Translations under genes and position numbers: made by a program
Assembly: GCA_040755035.1 (NCBI GenBank)
Contig: JBFMBU010000082.1
Span: 1-64,000, forward strand
DNA length: 64,000 bases
Direction: 5' to 3'
From: RBG-13-43-22 sp040755035
Lineage (GTDB): Bacteria; Desulfobacterota; RBG-13-43-22
Notes under the pieces: model-generated
Told to the model about the DNA's origin: nothing
The model's database searches: none
What the model saw: only the letters and a program-made list of their open reading frames with translations
Shown here: positions 30,895 through 40,116 of the stretch, in pieces
How positions within the stretch are numbered: position 1 is the stretch's first letter
Layout of the letters: the number at the start of each line of letters is the position of its first letter

Positions 30895-32334
30895 TTATTG
30901 GGAGGTCAAGGGGAAATTATTATAGGGCGAGATAAATCCCATATTCGGTTGGATAGTCGGGGTTTCAAAAATGTTGATCTTGGGATTATCGAAGATAAGA
31001 CTTTTTAGATTATCGACGCACTCCGGGCAAAGCTGGGTCCCTCGAACATCTTCTATGATATTCATAGCCTCTTTCTGGTTCATCCCTTTCCGGTAAGGCC
31101 GGTCACTGGTTAGCGCATGAAAGGTATCGGCCACTGCCGTCATCCTGGCCCAGAGAAGGATTTTTTCTCCTTTAAGTCCGTTCGGATACCCTTTGCCGTC
31201 AAACCGTTCATGATGATGGAGGATGATGGGAATAAGGGGTTTAATACTGGGAATCGATCCCAAAATGGAAGCCCCGATAACAGGATGCTCTTTGATAATT
31301 GCAAATTCTTTGGCATCGAGAGGACCGGTTTTCAATAAAATGCTGTCCGGGACGCCGATTTTTCCCAAATCATGCAGCCGGCCGGCAATTCCCAAAGATT
31401 CGATTTGCTCATAGTCGGCATTCATGTGAGCCGCCATCCGGGTAACCAAAGCGGCTACAGCCTCGGAATGGCCTCTGGTGTATTGATCCCGCGCCTCCAG
31501 GGCGATGATCAGACTGGTGATACTGGCCAGCATCATTTTTCGCTCGGCATCGAGCCGTTCCCTTTCCTTGAGCAAAATGAGGAAATGATCGGAGAGCAGT
31601 TTTTCAACCGTGATGATGACCTGTTCCAGGTTAAACGGTTTAATGAGATAGGCGGCGGCGCCCCATTCAAATAAACGCCGCATGACCGCCCGATCACAGT
31701 TTGCGCTCATAATCACAAAGGGAATGGAAGCCAAAAGGGGATCGGAATGGATTTTTTTACATAATTCCACTCCGTTCATCACCGGCATATCTATATCGCT
31801 CAAGATCAGGTCCGGACGCAGGTCCTGAACCCTTAATAAGGCCTGTTTGCCGTTTTCTGCGGTGATGACCTGGAAGCCTTCCTCGGCCAAGGCTTGGGAG
31901 AGGATCTGGCGAATTTTTTCGGAATCATCGACGATCAGGATCAAACGTCCCCGGTGAAAGCGGGATTTTTCCAGGACCCGTTCGATCGTCTCGTTCAGTT
32001 GGCTCTGTGCTTCCGATTTGGAGACATAGGCCGCGGCCCCGACCCGAAAACCCTGTTCGATATCCCGGTCGGTTTCCAATGAGCTTAAAATAACCACCGG
32101 GGTCCCGCAAGTGGAAGGATTGTTTTTAAGCCTTTCACACAACCCAAAGCCGTCCAGATTGGGCATTTCCACGTCGGTGATAATCAAATCATATCCACCG
32201 GAAAGGGATACCTGGTAGCCGATTTCTCCGTCTTCCGCCTGATCCACAAGGGCCCCGAATTTCTCCAGTTGTTTTGAAAGCGCCTTCCGGATAATCAAAC
32301 TGTCATCGACGATAAGAATTTTAGGCTGAATCAT
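30895..32334 (-). CDS. Double-receiver HD-GYP response regulator (c-di-GMP phosphodiesterase)
   Basis: Two receiver domains run in tandem. The first is KILIVDDSLIIRKALSKQLE with the phospho-Asp in LIITDVEMPN, the second LILIVDDSEKIRQILSQALA with LILSDIDMPV. A coiled linker and then an HD-GYP domain follow: LHDLGKIGVPDSILLK, the HHHERFDGKGYPNGLKGE signature and DRPYRKGMNQKEA. HD-GYP proteins hydrolyse cyclic di-GMP, here under phosphorelay control. There is no partner kinase in sight. ATG 32334 is used. Confidence 0.9.
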   Translation of the reverse strand: MIQPKILIVDDSLIIRKALSKQLEKFGALVDQAEDGEIGYQVSLSGGYDLIITDVEMPNLDGFGLCERLKNNPSTCGTPVVILSSLETDRDIEQGFRVGAAAYVSKSEAQSQLNETIERVLEKSRFHRGRLILIVDDSEKIRQILSQALAEEGFQVITAENGKQALLRVQDLRPDLILSDIDMPVMNGVELCKKIHSDPLLASIPFVIMSANCDRAVMRRLFEWGAAAYLIKPFNLEQVIITVEKLLSDHFLILLKERERLDAERKMMLASITSLIIALEARDQYTRGHSEAVAALVTRMAAHMNADYEQIESLGIAGRLHDLGKIGVPDSILLKTGPLDAKEFAIIKEHPVIGASILGSIPSIKPLIPIILHHHERFDGKGYPNGLKGEKILLWARMTAVADTFHALTSDRPYRKGMNQKEAMNIIEDVRGTQLCPECVDNLKSLIFDNPKINIFETPTIQPNMGFISPYNNFPLTSQ

Positions 32335-32535
32335 CAATAATATCCTTGTCTTGACGAGGAAAGGCCTCTAAGCATCCACCTTTCATGAAATATCTTCGGT
32401 ATATTCAAGGGGAAACTTTAACAGGTTTTTAGGGACCGACAAGGAACAGAGTGCAAGGGGGGTTGGAAAAATATTTTTCCGGAGTGAATTCCTGAGGGGG
32501 GAAATCCGGGACCATTATGATCTTGAGGGTCTCTA

Positions 32536-34098
32536 TTACAAAATCTCCAAGACTATAATTTCCCCGGTCATGGGGTGACGCCAGCGCCCAAGCTCCTTCA
32601 GGCGGAGATAGTGTTGTACCTGTGAAAAATCAATCCGTTCTGCCGGCCACTGCTTCTCGGTCCAAACCAGAAAACGGATCTGGTTTTCTATCAAATGCCT
32701 TAAAAACTGGTCCAAATTTTCGGAATTGAATTCCCAACAATTGACTTTAACCGGAATGGGGCAAAAACCGTGAGGGTAGGCGATGTTGGCATAAAATGAA
32801 ATCCAATGGTGAATATTTTGGGGGGTTGAAATTAAGGCGGCTTCCGTACCCATACGAAGGGCGGCGATGGATTCGCCGATCTCCTTAAATACCACCTTGT
32901 CTTTGTCCCGGGGGAGGAGGTTTTTGGGTAGGGTTAAACTGATTATCAATAGGGCTGAAAGCAAAAAGGCGAGGATTCTTCTTCCAGTAAATTTCATCTC
33001 TAAAAATTTCTGGATACGTTCCAGGCCAAACCCAATAATAATAAAAGAAGGGAGGATCAGGAAGTACATATGACGGTATTCTATCCACCAGGTGCTGAGG
33101 ACCTGGACATACAACAGGAGCAGGGAAAGGGCGGAAAGGATCATTAAATATCGTATCGGAAGGCTCTCCTTTATTTTCCGCCCTATTCCCGGCAGACCCA
33201 GGGCAAAGACCAAGGCAAAAATATATAATAAGGATTCCAGAAAACGGTTAAGCAGGGTACCTAAGGCCACCAGCCAGGCATGGGTCTTGGCCGCCGAAAG
33301 AAAAAAACCCATCACCTCTCCCTTATGGCGAAAGGCTTCCGTTTTCAGAGACTGTATCAGGCTTTGATATTGACCGTGGAAAAATAAAAGACGGTCAACG
33401 AATTCGGTAAAACGAAGGTGGGCCTTGAAGGAACTTTTAGGGATGAGATAGCTATAAAAACCGAAAAAGGCCAGGAATAATAAAATCGGGCCGGCAAAAT
33501 AGGAGAATTTTTTAACCCGTCCTTCTTGTTGGATCAGAAGCAGATAAAGAAAAGAGATACCAAAAAAGAGTAATACTTCGGCCCGGGCCCAGGACGCCAT
33601 CAAAAAAGAAAGGCTGCTGAGGAGCATCAGATAGGAGGGGCCGTTTTCCAAAGCCTTAATAAAAAAGAATAAGGCCAGGAATAAAAAAAACCAACCTATC
33701 GGTTCCCGGACCATATCGACACTGAAACCGACGAAAACCGGAAGCATGGCGAAAATCAGGGTGCTTAGAAAACCGATCTGTGCATCAAAAAAACGCCGCA
33801 GTAACAGGTACAAAGGAATCAAAGCCGCTGTCCCAAAAAGAAAAGATACCAGTCGGGCCGAGAATATCCAGTCCTGAAAAATGCCGTAAAGACCGGCAAT
33901 GAAGACCGGGTAATTCGCCAGAAAGGAATAACCGCAGAACAGTGCTTCCTTATGCCCGAAATAGAAGGCTTTGGCTTGGAAGATATAGAGGGTCCCGTCC
34001 GGGTTGACCACATAGGTGTTGCTCCAGGCTATGAGGCGGACAGTCAGGCCGAGAAGAACAATCAGAATAAGATAGAGGGGCTGGCTTTTGGTCTTCAT
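32536..34098 (-). CDS. Glycosyltransferase family 39-like membrane protein
   Basis: A ~520-residue protein with ten or more hydrophobic helices and the GT39/ArnT-like N-terminal pattern: TVRLIAWSNTYVVNPDGTLY, then GYSFLANYPVFIAGLY and an Asp-containing first loop. The C-terminal third is soluble. Such enzymes transfer sugars from polyprenyl phosphates at the membrane outer face. ATG 34098 is chosen because the frame upstream runs through REP-like copy 3 (34112-34170), not a coding sequence. It heads a four-gene surface-glycan cluster. Confidence 0.82.
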   Translation of the reverse strand: MKTKSQPLYLILIVLLGLTVRLIAWSNTYVVNPDGTLYIFQAKAFYFGHKEALFCGYSFLANYPVFIAGLYGIFQDWIFSARLVSFLFGTAALIPLYLLLRRFFDAQIGFLSTLIFAMLPVFVGFSVDMVREPIGWFFLFLALFFFIKALENGPSYLMLLSSLSFLMASWARAEVLLFFGISFLYLLLIQQEGRVKKFSYFAGPILLFLAFFGFYSYLIPKSSFKAHLRFTEFVDRLLFFHGQYQSLIQSLKTEAFRHKGEVMGFFLSAAKTHAWLVALGTLLNRFLESLLYIFALVFALGLPGIGRKIKESLPIRYLMILSALSLLLLYVQVLSTWWIEYRHMYFLILPSFIIIGFGLERIQKFLEMKFTGRRILAFLLSALLIISLTLPKNLLPRDKDKVVFKEIGESIAALRMGTEAALISTPQNIHHWISFYANIAYPHGFCPIPVKVNCWEFNSENLDQFLRHLIENQIRFLVWTEKQWPAERIDFSQVQHYLRLKELGRWRHPMTGEIIVLEIL

Positions 34099-34111
34099 GG
34101 TTTCATTTCCT

Positions 34112-34170
34112 AACCCGGACCAACCGGAATCCAAATTGGATATCCGAAAATTCCTCATCCGGTCCGGGTT
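34112..34170 (-). repeat. REP-like palindromic element, copy 3
   Basis: Reversed copy starting AACCCGGACCAACCGGAAT and ending CATCCGGTCCGGGTT, just upstream of the GT39 gene. On its right flank it shares, in reverse complement, a GTATTCTA-containing segment with copy 4. Confidence 0.8.
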
Positions 34171-34269
34171 TACTTCCGGTTGTAGAATACATTCTTTCCA
34201 CTTTGCCTAGAATTCTATTCTTACGTTGCTCAATAATGAAAATCACCCTTCATAAAAGCGGAGGCACGT

Positions 34270-35214
34270 TCAGGGTGCGGGGCATCCCCGAAGGTGCCAG
34301 AACAAGATTTTCAGGTAAATGGTCATTTTTTTTCTCAGCCCCGATAGGCAAAAAAAGGAGAAAAGAACTCCTAACCCGGTCAAAAAAATATTGATCAGCA
34401 GCCGGATCAAAACCGCAATCCCCATCAAGGGAAAACTCTTGGGGAACCATTTTTTCAGGTATTGGTAGCGGGAGCGGTAATAGAGCAGGCGGCTCTGGAT
34501 CGCCTGGCCGACACTTTGGCCCTGGGCGTGAAAGATTCGGGCACTGGGCACAAAAAAAATCTTCCATCCCCCTTTACGCATACGCAAGGCCCAGTCCGTT
34601 TCCTCAAAAAAGAAAAAAAACCGTTCATCCAGGAGGCCGACAGCGTCCATGGCTTTCTTCCGCACCATTATACAGGCGCCGATACAGGACTCCACCTCAA
34701 GGGGGGAGTGATAATGGCGTCGTTTGCTTGGATACCTTTTGGGGAACAGGATCCGGAGCAGGGATTCATTGCTTAGCAGGGATATAAGCGATGGGAAATT
34801 GGCGATGGAATTCTGTTTGGTCCCGTCCAGGTTGAGCAACTGACCGCAACACATAGCCGCTTCGGGGTTATGTTCCATAAACCGAAACAGTTCCGGCACG
34901 GCCCCTGTCGTAAGCACCACATCCGTGTTGACCAGAAGGGCATACCGCCCCTGGATGTATCGGAAGGCCTGGTTATTGGCGGCCGCGAACCCAAGATTAC
35001 GATGGTTGTGAATCACATGTATGGCCGGAAATTTTTCCCTGGCGGCCATCACACTGTTGTCGCTGGAGGCATTATCCACCACCCAGACCTCAAAATGGAG
35101 ACCGACCATGGCCTCGTAAATCGAGGTCAAACATTTCAGCAGAAGGTCTCGAGTGTTCCAATTGACCACCACCACGGAAAGGTCCAAGCCGGGTTCTGGA
35201 GATGAAACCTGCAT
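34270..35214 (-). CDS. Glycosyltransferase family 2
   Basis: A 314-residue GT-A fold enzyme with LSVVVVNWNTRDLLLKCLTS, WVVDNASSDNSVMAAREKFP, FAAANNQAFRYIQG, the DxD-like LLVNTDVVLTTGAV and the acceptor-site LDERFFFFFEETDWALRMRK (ED-x-D). A C-terminal hydrophobic segment, LTGLGVLFSFFCLSGL, suggests membrane association. It resembles rhamnosyltransferases and probably adds a sugar to an envelope polysaccharide. Confidence 0.88.
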   Translation of the reverse strand: MQVSSPEPGLDLSVVVVNWNTRDLLLKCLTSIYEAMVGLHFEVWVVDNASSDNSVMAAREKFPAIHVIHNHRNLGFAAANNQAFRYIQGRYALLVNTDVVLTTGAVPELFRFMEHNPEAAMCCGQLLNLDGTKQNSIANFPSLISLLSNESLLRILFPKRYPSKRRHYHSPLEVESCIGACIMVRKKAMDAVGLLDERFFFFFEETDWALRMRKGGWKIFFVPSARIFHAQGQSVGQAIQSRLLYYRSRYQYLKKWFPKSFPLMGIAVLIRLLINIFLTGLGVLFSFFCLSGLRKKMTIYLKILFWHLRGCPAP

Positions 35215-35290
35215 ACTTACGTCCGGTTCCTTAGGCTTTGTTGATGATCAAAGGCCTTTTTGGATATTGACCCGGGAGTCAGGCATCTAT

Positions 35291-36475
35291 TCAAATCGCC
35301 GGTCCTTTCCTTACCGTTTCCGCCACTTCATCCAGAATCTTGAGCACGGCCTGATGGTTCTGATGAATGGTATAGCCACGGGCGGTTTCGGCAGCCGCCT
35401 GTCCCATGGATTCCCGCCGTGTCCGGTCCAGTAACAGGGCCATTTTATCCGCCAAATCTTCCACCCCTGGCGGATGTTTGAGGATAAAACCATCGCCCCC
35501 TTCGCTGATAATTCCGGCCGCTCCGTTAAATTGGGTCGTTATGCAGGGAAGCCCGGAGGCCATGGCCTCGAAAATCACCAGGCTGCAGGCATCATAATAA
35601 GTGGGGAGGACGAACACATCGCTGTCGGCGAAACATTCTTCCATGTTCCGAACCGGACCGAGGAAAAGGATCGTCCCTTCTAAACGCAGTTTGGCAATCC
35701 GCTTCGATTGTCGAGGGGACGGTCGACCGCCGGCAACGATTACCCGAAAGGTTTCTCCGACCCGGCTCTTGAGGAGGCCGGCCGCTTCGATGAGGGGGAG
35801 AATCCCTTTTTTCCGGAGTTCATAAGAGGCAAAGAGAAATACCACCGTTTCCGGATCGATTCCCAGGGTTTGACGAAAGGACCCGCGCCGGGATTGACGC
35901 AACCCCGGATGATAACGGTCCGTATCCACCCCGTTGTAAACCAGCGCTACCCGTCCGGCATCTATTCCGAAGGTACGGATAAAGTCCTCCTTAATCATTG
36001 GGGAAATGGCGATGATTTTGGGAGGAGGGTACAATCGAAACGGTGCAGACTCAATCCAGTGGCGCACCCATTGCTTGGGAGAAATCCGATAGACCACCCG
36101 GTTAACCAAACGCAGTAAGGGGTTTGGTTCGGCAAATAGTTTCCGCTTCGTGGATTCCCAATGAACCCCCCCGTGACTCTGGTAGACGTTCATATGGATC
36201 GTGTTACCGAACCCCAGGATGACGTCGAACCCTCCGGAACGGATGGCCCGTCGGTGCTTCAGGGCGAATCCCATGAGTCTGGCCCATTCCGGCCACCAGC
36301 GAGGAACGGTCAAGCGATGAAAAACGGCCTCTTGCGGTTCTCCTTCCCATGACCTTCCGAAGAGATGAACCGCCCAACCGGAACGGACCAGGGTTTGGGC
36401 CAGGGAAACGGCATAAGACTCGGCCCCACCCGCATAACGGCTGAAATGATCAAGGGCGAGGGCTATGGTTTTCAT
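35291..36475 (-). CDS. Glycosyltransferase family 4 (GT-B)
   Basis: The protein starts ALDHFSRYAGGAESYAVSLA, a GT4 N-domain glycine-rich loop. The C-domain has FLFASYELRKKGILPLIEAA, ILFLGPVRNMEECFADSDVF and VLPTYYDACSLVIFEAMASG, the E-x7-E motif of GT4 retaining transferases. It resembles LPS core glycosyltransferase (WaaG-like) enzymes. It overlaps the next gene upstream by 26 bp, showing one operon. Confidence 0.87.
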   Translation of the reverse strand: MKTIALALDHFSRYAGGAESYAVSLAQTLVRSGWAVHLFGRSWEGEPQEAVFHRLTVPRWWPEWARLMGFALKHRRAIRSGGFDVILGFGNTIHMNVYQSHGGVHWESTKRKLFAEPNPLLRLVNRVVYRISPKQWVRHWIESAPFRLYPPPKIIAISPMIKEDFIRTFGIDAGRVALVYNGVDTDRYHPGLRQSRRGSFRQTLGIDPETVVFLFASYELRKKGILPLIEAAGLLKSRVGETFRVIVAGGRPSPRQSKRIAKLRLEGTILFLGPVRNMEECFADSDVFVLPTYYDACSLVIFEAMASGLPCITTQFNGAAGIISEGGDGFILKHPPGVEDLADKMALLLDRTRRESMGQAAAETARGYTIHQNHQAVLKILDEVAETVRKGPAI

Positions 36476-37253
36476 TGAGGCCTAATTCCCAGGCCTTGGC
36501 ATGTTTTAAAAACACATACCAGGCCGAGTTGGCGGCGATGATCAAGCCCGGCCAACCGTCGAGAAACCCGAACTTCCAGAAATAACATTCGGCGAACTTC
36601 CCCAAAGCGTGACCCAGACCGGTCAGCAGATAAGCGCCCGAAGCGGATTTCTTTTGTTCGGCGGCAATCCCGGAAAAGCGATCGATGGTTTGCAACTGGT
36701 CGGAGATATTCCGGTAAACATAATGTAAAAGCGGTTGGGAAAGTTCACGGATTTGACCGTCTACCTGCAGACGCTCATGGAGGCCGTCCCCCACCCAATG
36801 CCCGCTCCCTTTCCGAACCAATCGGATTTTTCGGTCCGGGTACCAACCGCCGTGACGGATCCACCGTCCGAGATAAAAGGAGAGGCGGGGCAGGGAGAAG
36901 CCAGCCACTTCCGATGGGGCTGACTCGACCGCCCTTCTGATCTCTTCGGCCAAGGCCGCTGGAACCGTTTCATCGGCATCAAGGTTTAAGGCCCAATCCG
37001 ATCGGACCTTTTCCAGGGCAGTCTGTTTCTGGGCGGCATAACCCATCCAGGGATGGTCAAGGACGGTTGCGCCGAATTCGCGGCATAAGTCCTGGGTCCC
37101 GTCCGTGCTGCCGGAGTCTATCACCAGCACTTCATCGGCAAATCGAACGCTTTCCAGAAGTCCGCTGATCCGATCGGCTTCATTCATGGCGATCACCGCC
37201 ACCCCCAGCGTTGGTCTTTGCCGATTCACGGCCATAGACAAATCTTCTTCCAT
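36450..37253 (-). CDS. Glycosyltransferase family 2, LPS-core WaaE/KdtX-like
   Basis: A 267-residue enzyme with GVAVIAMNEADRISGLLESV, DEVLVIDSGSTDGTQDLCRE, WALNLDADETVPAALAEEIR (the DAD metal motif) and RHGGWYPDRKIRLVRKGSGH. These are the hallmarks of the WaaE/KdtX family, beta-1,4-glucosyltransferases of the LPS core. ATG 37253 or the internal ATG 37235 (better spaced from GGAAGAAG) may be the start. First gene of the glycosyltransferase operon. Confidence 0.85.
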   Translation of the reverse strand: MEEDLSMAVNRQRPTLGVAVIAMNEADRISGLLESVRFADEVLVIDSGSTDGTQDLCREFGATVLDHPWMGYAAQKQTALEKVRSDWALNLDADETVPAALAEEIRRAVESAPSEVAGFSLPRLSFYLGRWIRHGGWYPDRKIRLVRKGSGHWVGDGLHERLQVDGQIRELSQPLLHYVYRNISDQLQTIDRFSGIAAEQKKSASGAYLLTGLGHALGKFAECYFWKFGFLDGWPGLIIAANSAWYVFLKHAKAWELGLNENHSPRP

Positions 37254-37328
37254 AGGATGTAATAAAAACCAGTAATCCGGGCTTTCTATCAGCGGAGGCG
37301 TTTATAAATGTATTCTAAAACAGGAATT

Positions 37329-37391
37329 AAACCCGGACCGAATGAGGAATTTTCGGATATCCAATTTGGGTTCCGGCTGGTCCGGGTTGGG
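37329..37391 (+). repeat. REP-like palindromic element, copy 4
   Basis: The most canonical copy: AACCCGGACCGAATGAGG, a TTTTCGGATATCC core and TTCCGGCTGGTCCGGG. It lies between the MaoC gene and the WaaE-like gene, in convenient terminator position. Confidence 0.85.
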
Positions 37392-37408
37392 TCCTCTATG
37401 GGTAGAAT

Positions 37409-37831
37409 TTAAGGATCAATGCGGGCCGTGGCCTTGCCGCTCAAGACTACCGCTCCGTTCTGATTGGTCGTTTCCACTTTAAGATCTACAAAAAATTGAC
37501 CGTTTTCTTCCCGAAGGGCTTCCACCGTGGCCTTGGCTTCCAGGTCATCTCCCGGCCAGACCTGGTTGGTGAAACGGACCCCATAGTTGGTGAGGCGGCC
37601 ATCCCCGACATAATTGGTGAGCATCTTTCCCGTCATTCCCATGGTCAGCATACCATGGGCGAAAACCGAAGGATACCCGGCCACCTTGACCGTAAAGATT
37701 TCATCGGTATGAATGGGGTTATAGTCTCCGGAAGCCCCGGCATATTGGACGATCTGGGTCCGCTTCAGGTCTTCAACAACCTTTTCCACATGTGTATCTC
37801 CCACTTTGAGAGCGCTTGCTTTTAGTGCCAT
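37409..37831 (-). CDS. MaoC-like (R)-hydratase/dehydratase, HadB-like
   Basis: A 140-residue hot-dog fold protein with YAGASGDYNPIHTDEIFTVK, where Asp and His of the D-x5-H dyad are catalytic, and VFAHGMLTMGMTGKML with the Gly-rich ligand loop. It would hydrate or dehydrate 2-enoyl-CoA or ACP. The start is ATG 37831, 11 bp after the upstream dehydratase gene. The partner protein lacks a visible full active site, as in mycobacterial HadA/HadB heterodimers. Confidence 0.85.
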   Translation of the reverse strand: MALKASALKVGDTHVEKVVEDLKRTQIVQYAGASGDYNPIHTDEIFTVKVAGYPSVFAHGMLTMGMTGKMLTNYVGDGRLTNYGVRFTNQVWPGDDLEAKATVEALREENGQFFVDLKVETTNQNGAVVLSGKATARIDP

Positions 37832-37842
37832 CTGTTCGGTCC

Positions 37843-38343
37843 TCACTTTCCTTGATCTACGGCCCGTTCGGTTTGAACGCCCACCCCGCGCGAAGTAATA
37901 ACCAATTCGCCCTGTTGATCCCGGAATTCGATGATAGTTTCGGTAAAGATCAATTTGCCGGAGCGGCGTCCCTCTTTCTCCCATTTTTTCCCGGGTTTCA
38001 CCATGGCCGTAAGTACCTCTCCCGGGCGGGGATGGCGGTGGTATTCATAATGTTGTTCGGCGTGAAGACCTCGGCCCCCGCCGCTCCTCTCTCCTCCCTC
38101 TCCGGGTTTTATCCCGGTTGGTTCTTTTCCGGAGCCGAACCAGGGCTGGCCGATTTTGGGACGCAGAAAATAATCCGGGTCAAACTGGGCGGCGGCCTGA
38201 ATAAAGGTCGGGGGGGCGATAATACCCCCCGATTCGGTTTTTTTGGCATATTCCTCATCATAGTAGATCGGATTGGCATCTCCTACAGCCCGAGCGAACA
38301 TCATGATGTGCCCGGCCTCGATTGGAAATTTTTCAATAGCCAT
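37843..38343 (-). CDS. MaoC N-terminal/HadA-like dehydratase subunit
   Basis: A 166-residue protein with the FAS1-type dehydratase N-terminal pattern: IEAGHIMMFARAVGDANPIY, YAKKTESGGIIAPPTFIQAA and the C-terminal HYEYHRHPRPGEVLTAMVK. It matches the HadA/HadC family, partner of HadB. ATG 38343 is used; the in-frame extension upstream to 38499 has no conserved sequence and runs into the MFS gene. The two dehydratase genes are the downstream part of a three-gene operon with the MFS transporter. Confidence 0.82.
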   Translation of the reverse strand: MAIEKFPIEAGHIMMFARAVGDANPIYYDEEYAKKTESGGIIAPPTFIQAAAQFDPDYFLRPKIGQPWFGSGKEPTGIKPGEGGERSGGGRGLHAEQHYEYHRHPRPGEVLTAMVKPGKKWEKEGRRSGKLIFTETIIEFRDQQGELVITSRGVGVQTERAVDQGK

Positions 38344-38419
38344 GCGTATTCTCCTCTTTGTAATTTGGTAAATTGGATTATACTTCAAAAAATAGGAATG
38401 ACAATAGATTCTTAAGACA

Positions 38420-39724
38420 CTAATGTTTTTCCGGGATATAAGGTTTTGGTTTTCCCGCCATAAAAACAGTAAAAATGGCCAGCAAATAGATGCTTCCAAA
38501 TAAAATCAGGGCATAATTATAATTGCCCATGTAATCGAAAATCAAGCCGGAAACAAAGGAACCGCTGGAAGAGCCGATGGCTTGAGTAAAGGCCACCGTG
38601 CCCATGATGGTCCCGAAGGCCGCTAAACCGAAATAATGACTGACCACGATGGGCAACAAGACAACGATTCCTCCCATGCCGAAACCATAGAGAAGGACAT
38701 AGATCCAGATCATGATGGTTGAATGAAAAGAAAGGAGAAGAAAGACCGCCAGGGCCTGGACCCCGAAGCAGGCCGTGGCCACATAATGAAAGGGCCAACT
38801 TTCCGAGAGCCTCCCAAAAATTAATTTCCCCAGGCCGCCAAAACCGGCCGTAAGACCCATAGCCATGGCGGCCGCGGTTGAGGCCAATCCGGCCTCGATC
38901 ACCAAAGGGACCTGGTGCTGAAGGACCCCGCCCTGGGCCATGGGGGCCAAAAGGAAGGTCAAGGCCACCCAGAAAAAAGTCCTGCTCCTCAGAGCCGGTT
39001 TCAAAGGCCAGTCCGTATCTCCGGAGGAGCTCACTACCGGCAGGGGTGTGGTTTTCTTCAAAGGATTATCATTTTCCTCCGGGATGTCCCCATCGGGTAA
39101 AAGACCCATTTCTTCCGGGTTGGCCTTTAACACAAAGAGTGTCAAAGGAATGGCCAGTACCCAGACCAAGAGTCCCATAAAGATATAGGAGGCCCGCCAG
39201 GAGAATTGAGCGTTTAAAAATCCCACCAAAGGGGACATGACCAAACCCCCGACAGAGATACCGACCATGGTGATCCCGATCGCCGTTCCCCGGCGGCGGA
39301 CAAACCAGCGGGCCAGCAGGCTGCTGATGGGGATAAAGCCGATGCCGGTGGTGGTGACAGATAAGAGGGCATAAGCCAGATAAAAAAACCAGAGGGTCTG
39401 GGTAAAACTAACCATGATGAAGGCCGCTCCGGTCCCCAGAGCAAAGGCCGTCATGATCCGTTTCGGACCATATTTCCCGGCCAGATATCCTACCAGGGGT
39501 GCACAGGCGCCATGGATCATCTGATAAATGGACATGGCGAAAGACACGGCCGCCCGGCTCCAGCCGAAGGTTTCCTCAAAAGGTTTGATGAAAATACTGA
39601 AAGAATAAAATCCCGCCCCGGCGAAGAGGAAAAGCAAAACAAATCCGGCGGCTACGATCCAAAAACCGTAAAAGATCCTTCCTGTTTTTTCTTTACCTGT
39701 TTTATGTTCTATGGAATGGCTCAT
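38420..39724 (-). CDS. MFS transporter, oxalate/formate (OFA) antiporter-like
   Basis: A 434-residue protein with twelve predicted helices, YGFWIVAAGFVLLFLFAGAG at the start and the MFS motif YLAGKYGPKRIMTAFALGTG in the loop between helices 2 and 3. The FGWSRAAVSFAMSIYQMIHG region is typical of the OFA/monocarboxylate subfamily. It probably moves a carboxylate handled by the dehydratase pair downstream in the same operon. Confidence 0.85.
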   Translation of the reverse strand: MSHSIEHKTGKEKTGRIFYGFWIVAAGFVLLFLFAGAGFYSFSIFIKPFEETFGWSRAAVSFAMSIYQMIHGACAPLVGYLAGKYGPKRIMTAFALGTGAAFIMVSFTQTLWFFYLAYALLSVTTTGIGFIPISSLLARWFVRRRGTAIGITMVGISVGGLVMSPLVGFLNAQFSWRASYIFMGLLVWVLAIPLTLFVLKANPEEMGLLPDGDIPEENDNPLKKTTPLPVVSSSGDTDWPLKPALRSRTFFWVALTFLLAPMAQGGVLQHQVPLVIEAGLASTAAAMAMGLTAGFGGLGKLIFGRLSESWPFHYVATACFGVQALAVFLLLSFHSTIMIWIYVLLYGFGMGGIVVLLPIVVSHYFGLAAFGTIMGTVAFTQAIGSSSGSFVSGLIFDYMGNYNYALILFGSIYLLAIFTVFMAGKPKPYIPEKH

Positions 39725-40003
39725 TAATCTTTATTTCCTAATTTGTGTCCATCCGGAAATTCAAAAATTTCCGGGAAAAGCATACAGCAGTCAGCCATCA
39801 GAAATAAGCAGACCCGCTTGAATAAAGGGTTTTACTGAAGGCTAAGGGCTGGTCGCTATTCGCTCCATCGGGATAGAATTTTTCCCGGATGAAGCTATAT
39901 TACATTAGTAGTAAAATTGATGGGGCTGGTCAATTCATTTCTTTCAACTCTACGAAAACATCGTTATTGAACGAAAGCAACGTGCTTTTCCCTTTCTAAA
40001 ATT

Positions 40004-40065
40004 CCCAACCCGGACCAGCTGGAACAAAAATGGATATGCGAAAATTTCTCCTTCGGTCCGGGTTT
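40004..40065 (-). repeat. REP-like palindromic element, copy 5
   Basis: Reversed copy from CCCAACCCGGACCAGCTGG to CTTCGGTCCGGGTTT. It lies directly before the AAGTTTCAT dyad and the structured element, with no gene on either side. Confidence 0.78.
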
Positions 40066-40070
40066 ATTAA

Positions 40071-40100
40071 AAGTTTCATAATAGTCTGGAAATGAAACTT
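40071..40100. promoter_or_regulatory. 9-bp perfect dyad upstream of the structured element
   Basis: AAGTTTCAT (40071-40079) and ATGAAACTT (40092-40100) flank 12 bases. It lies 17 bp before the first paired base of the element at 40117. A dimeric repressor site or a small hairpin would both fit. Confidence 0.45.
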
Positions 40101-40116
40101 GTGCTATGTGTTTGAT

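Noticed and set aside
32465..32480. Perfect 16-bp A/T palindrome GGAAAAATATTTTTCC
   Set aside because: Short, low complexity, and not placed at an obvious promoter or terminator.
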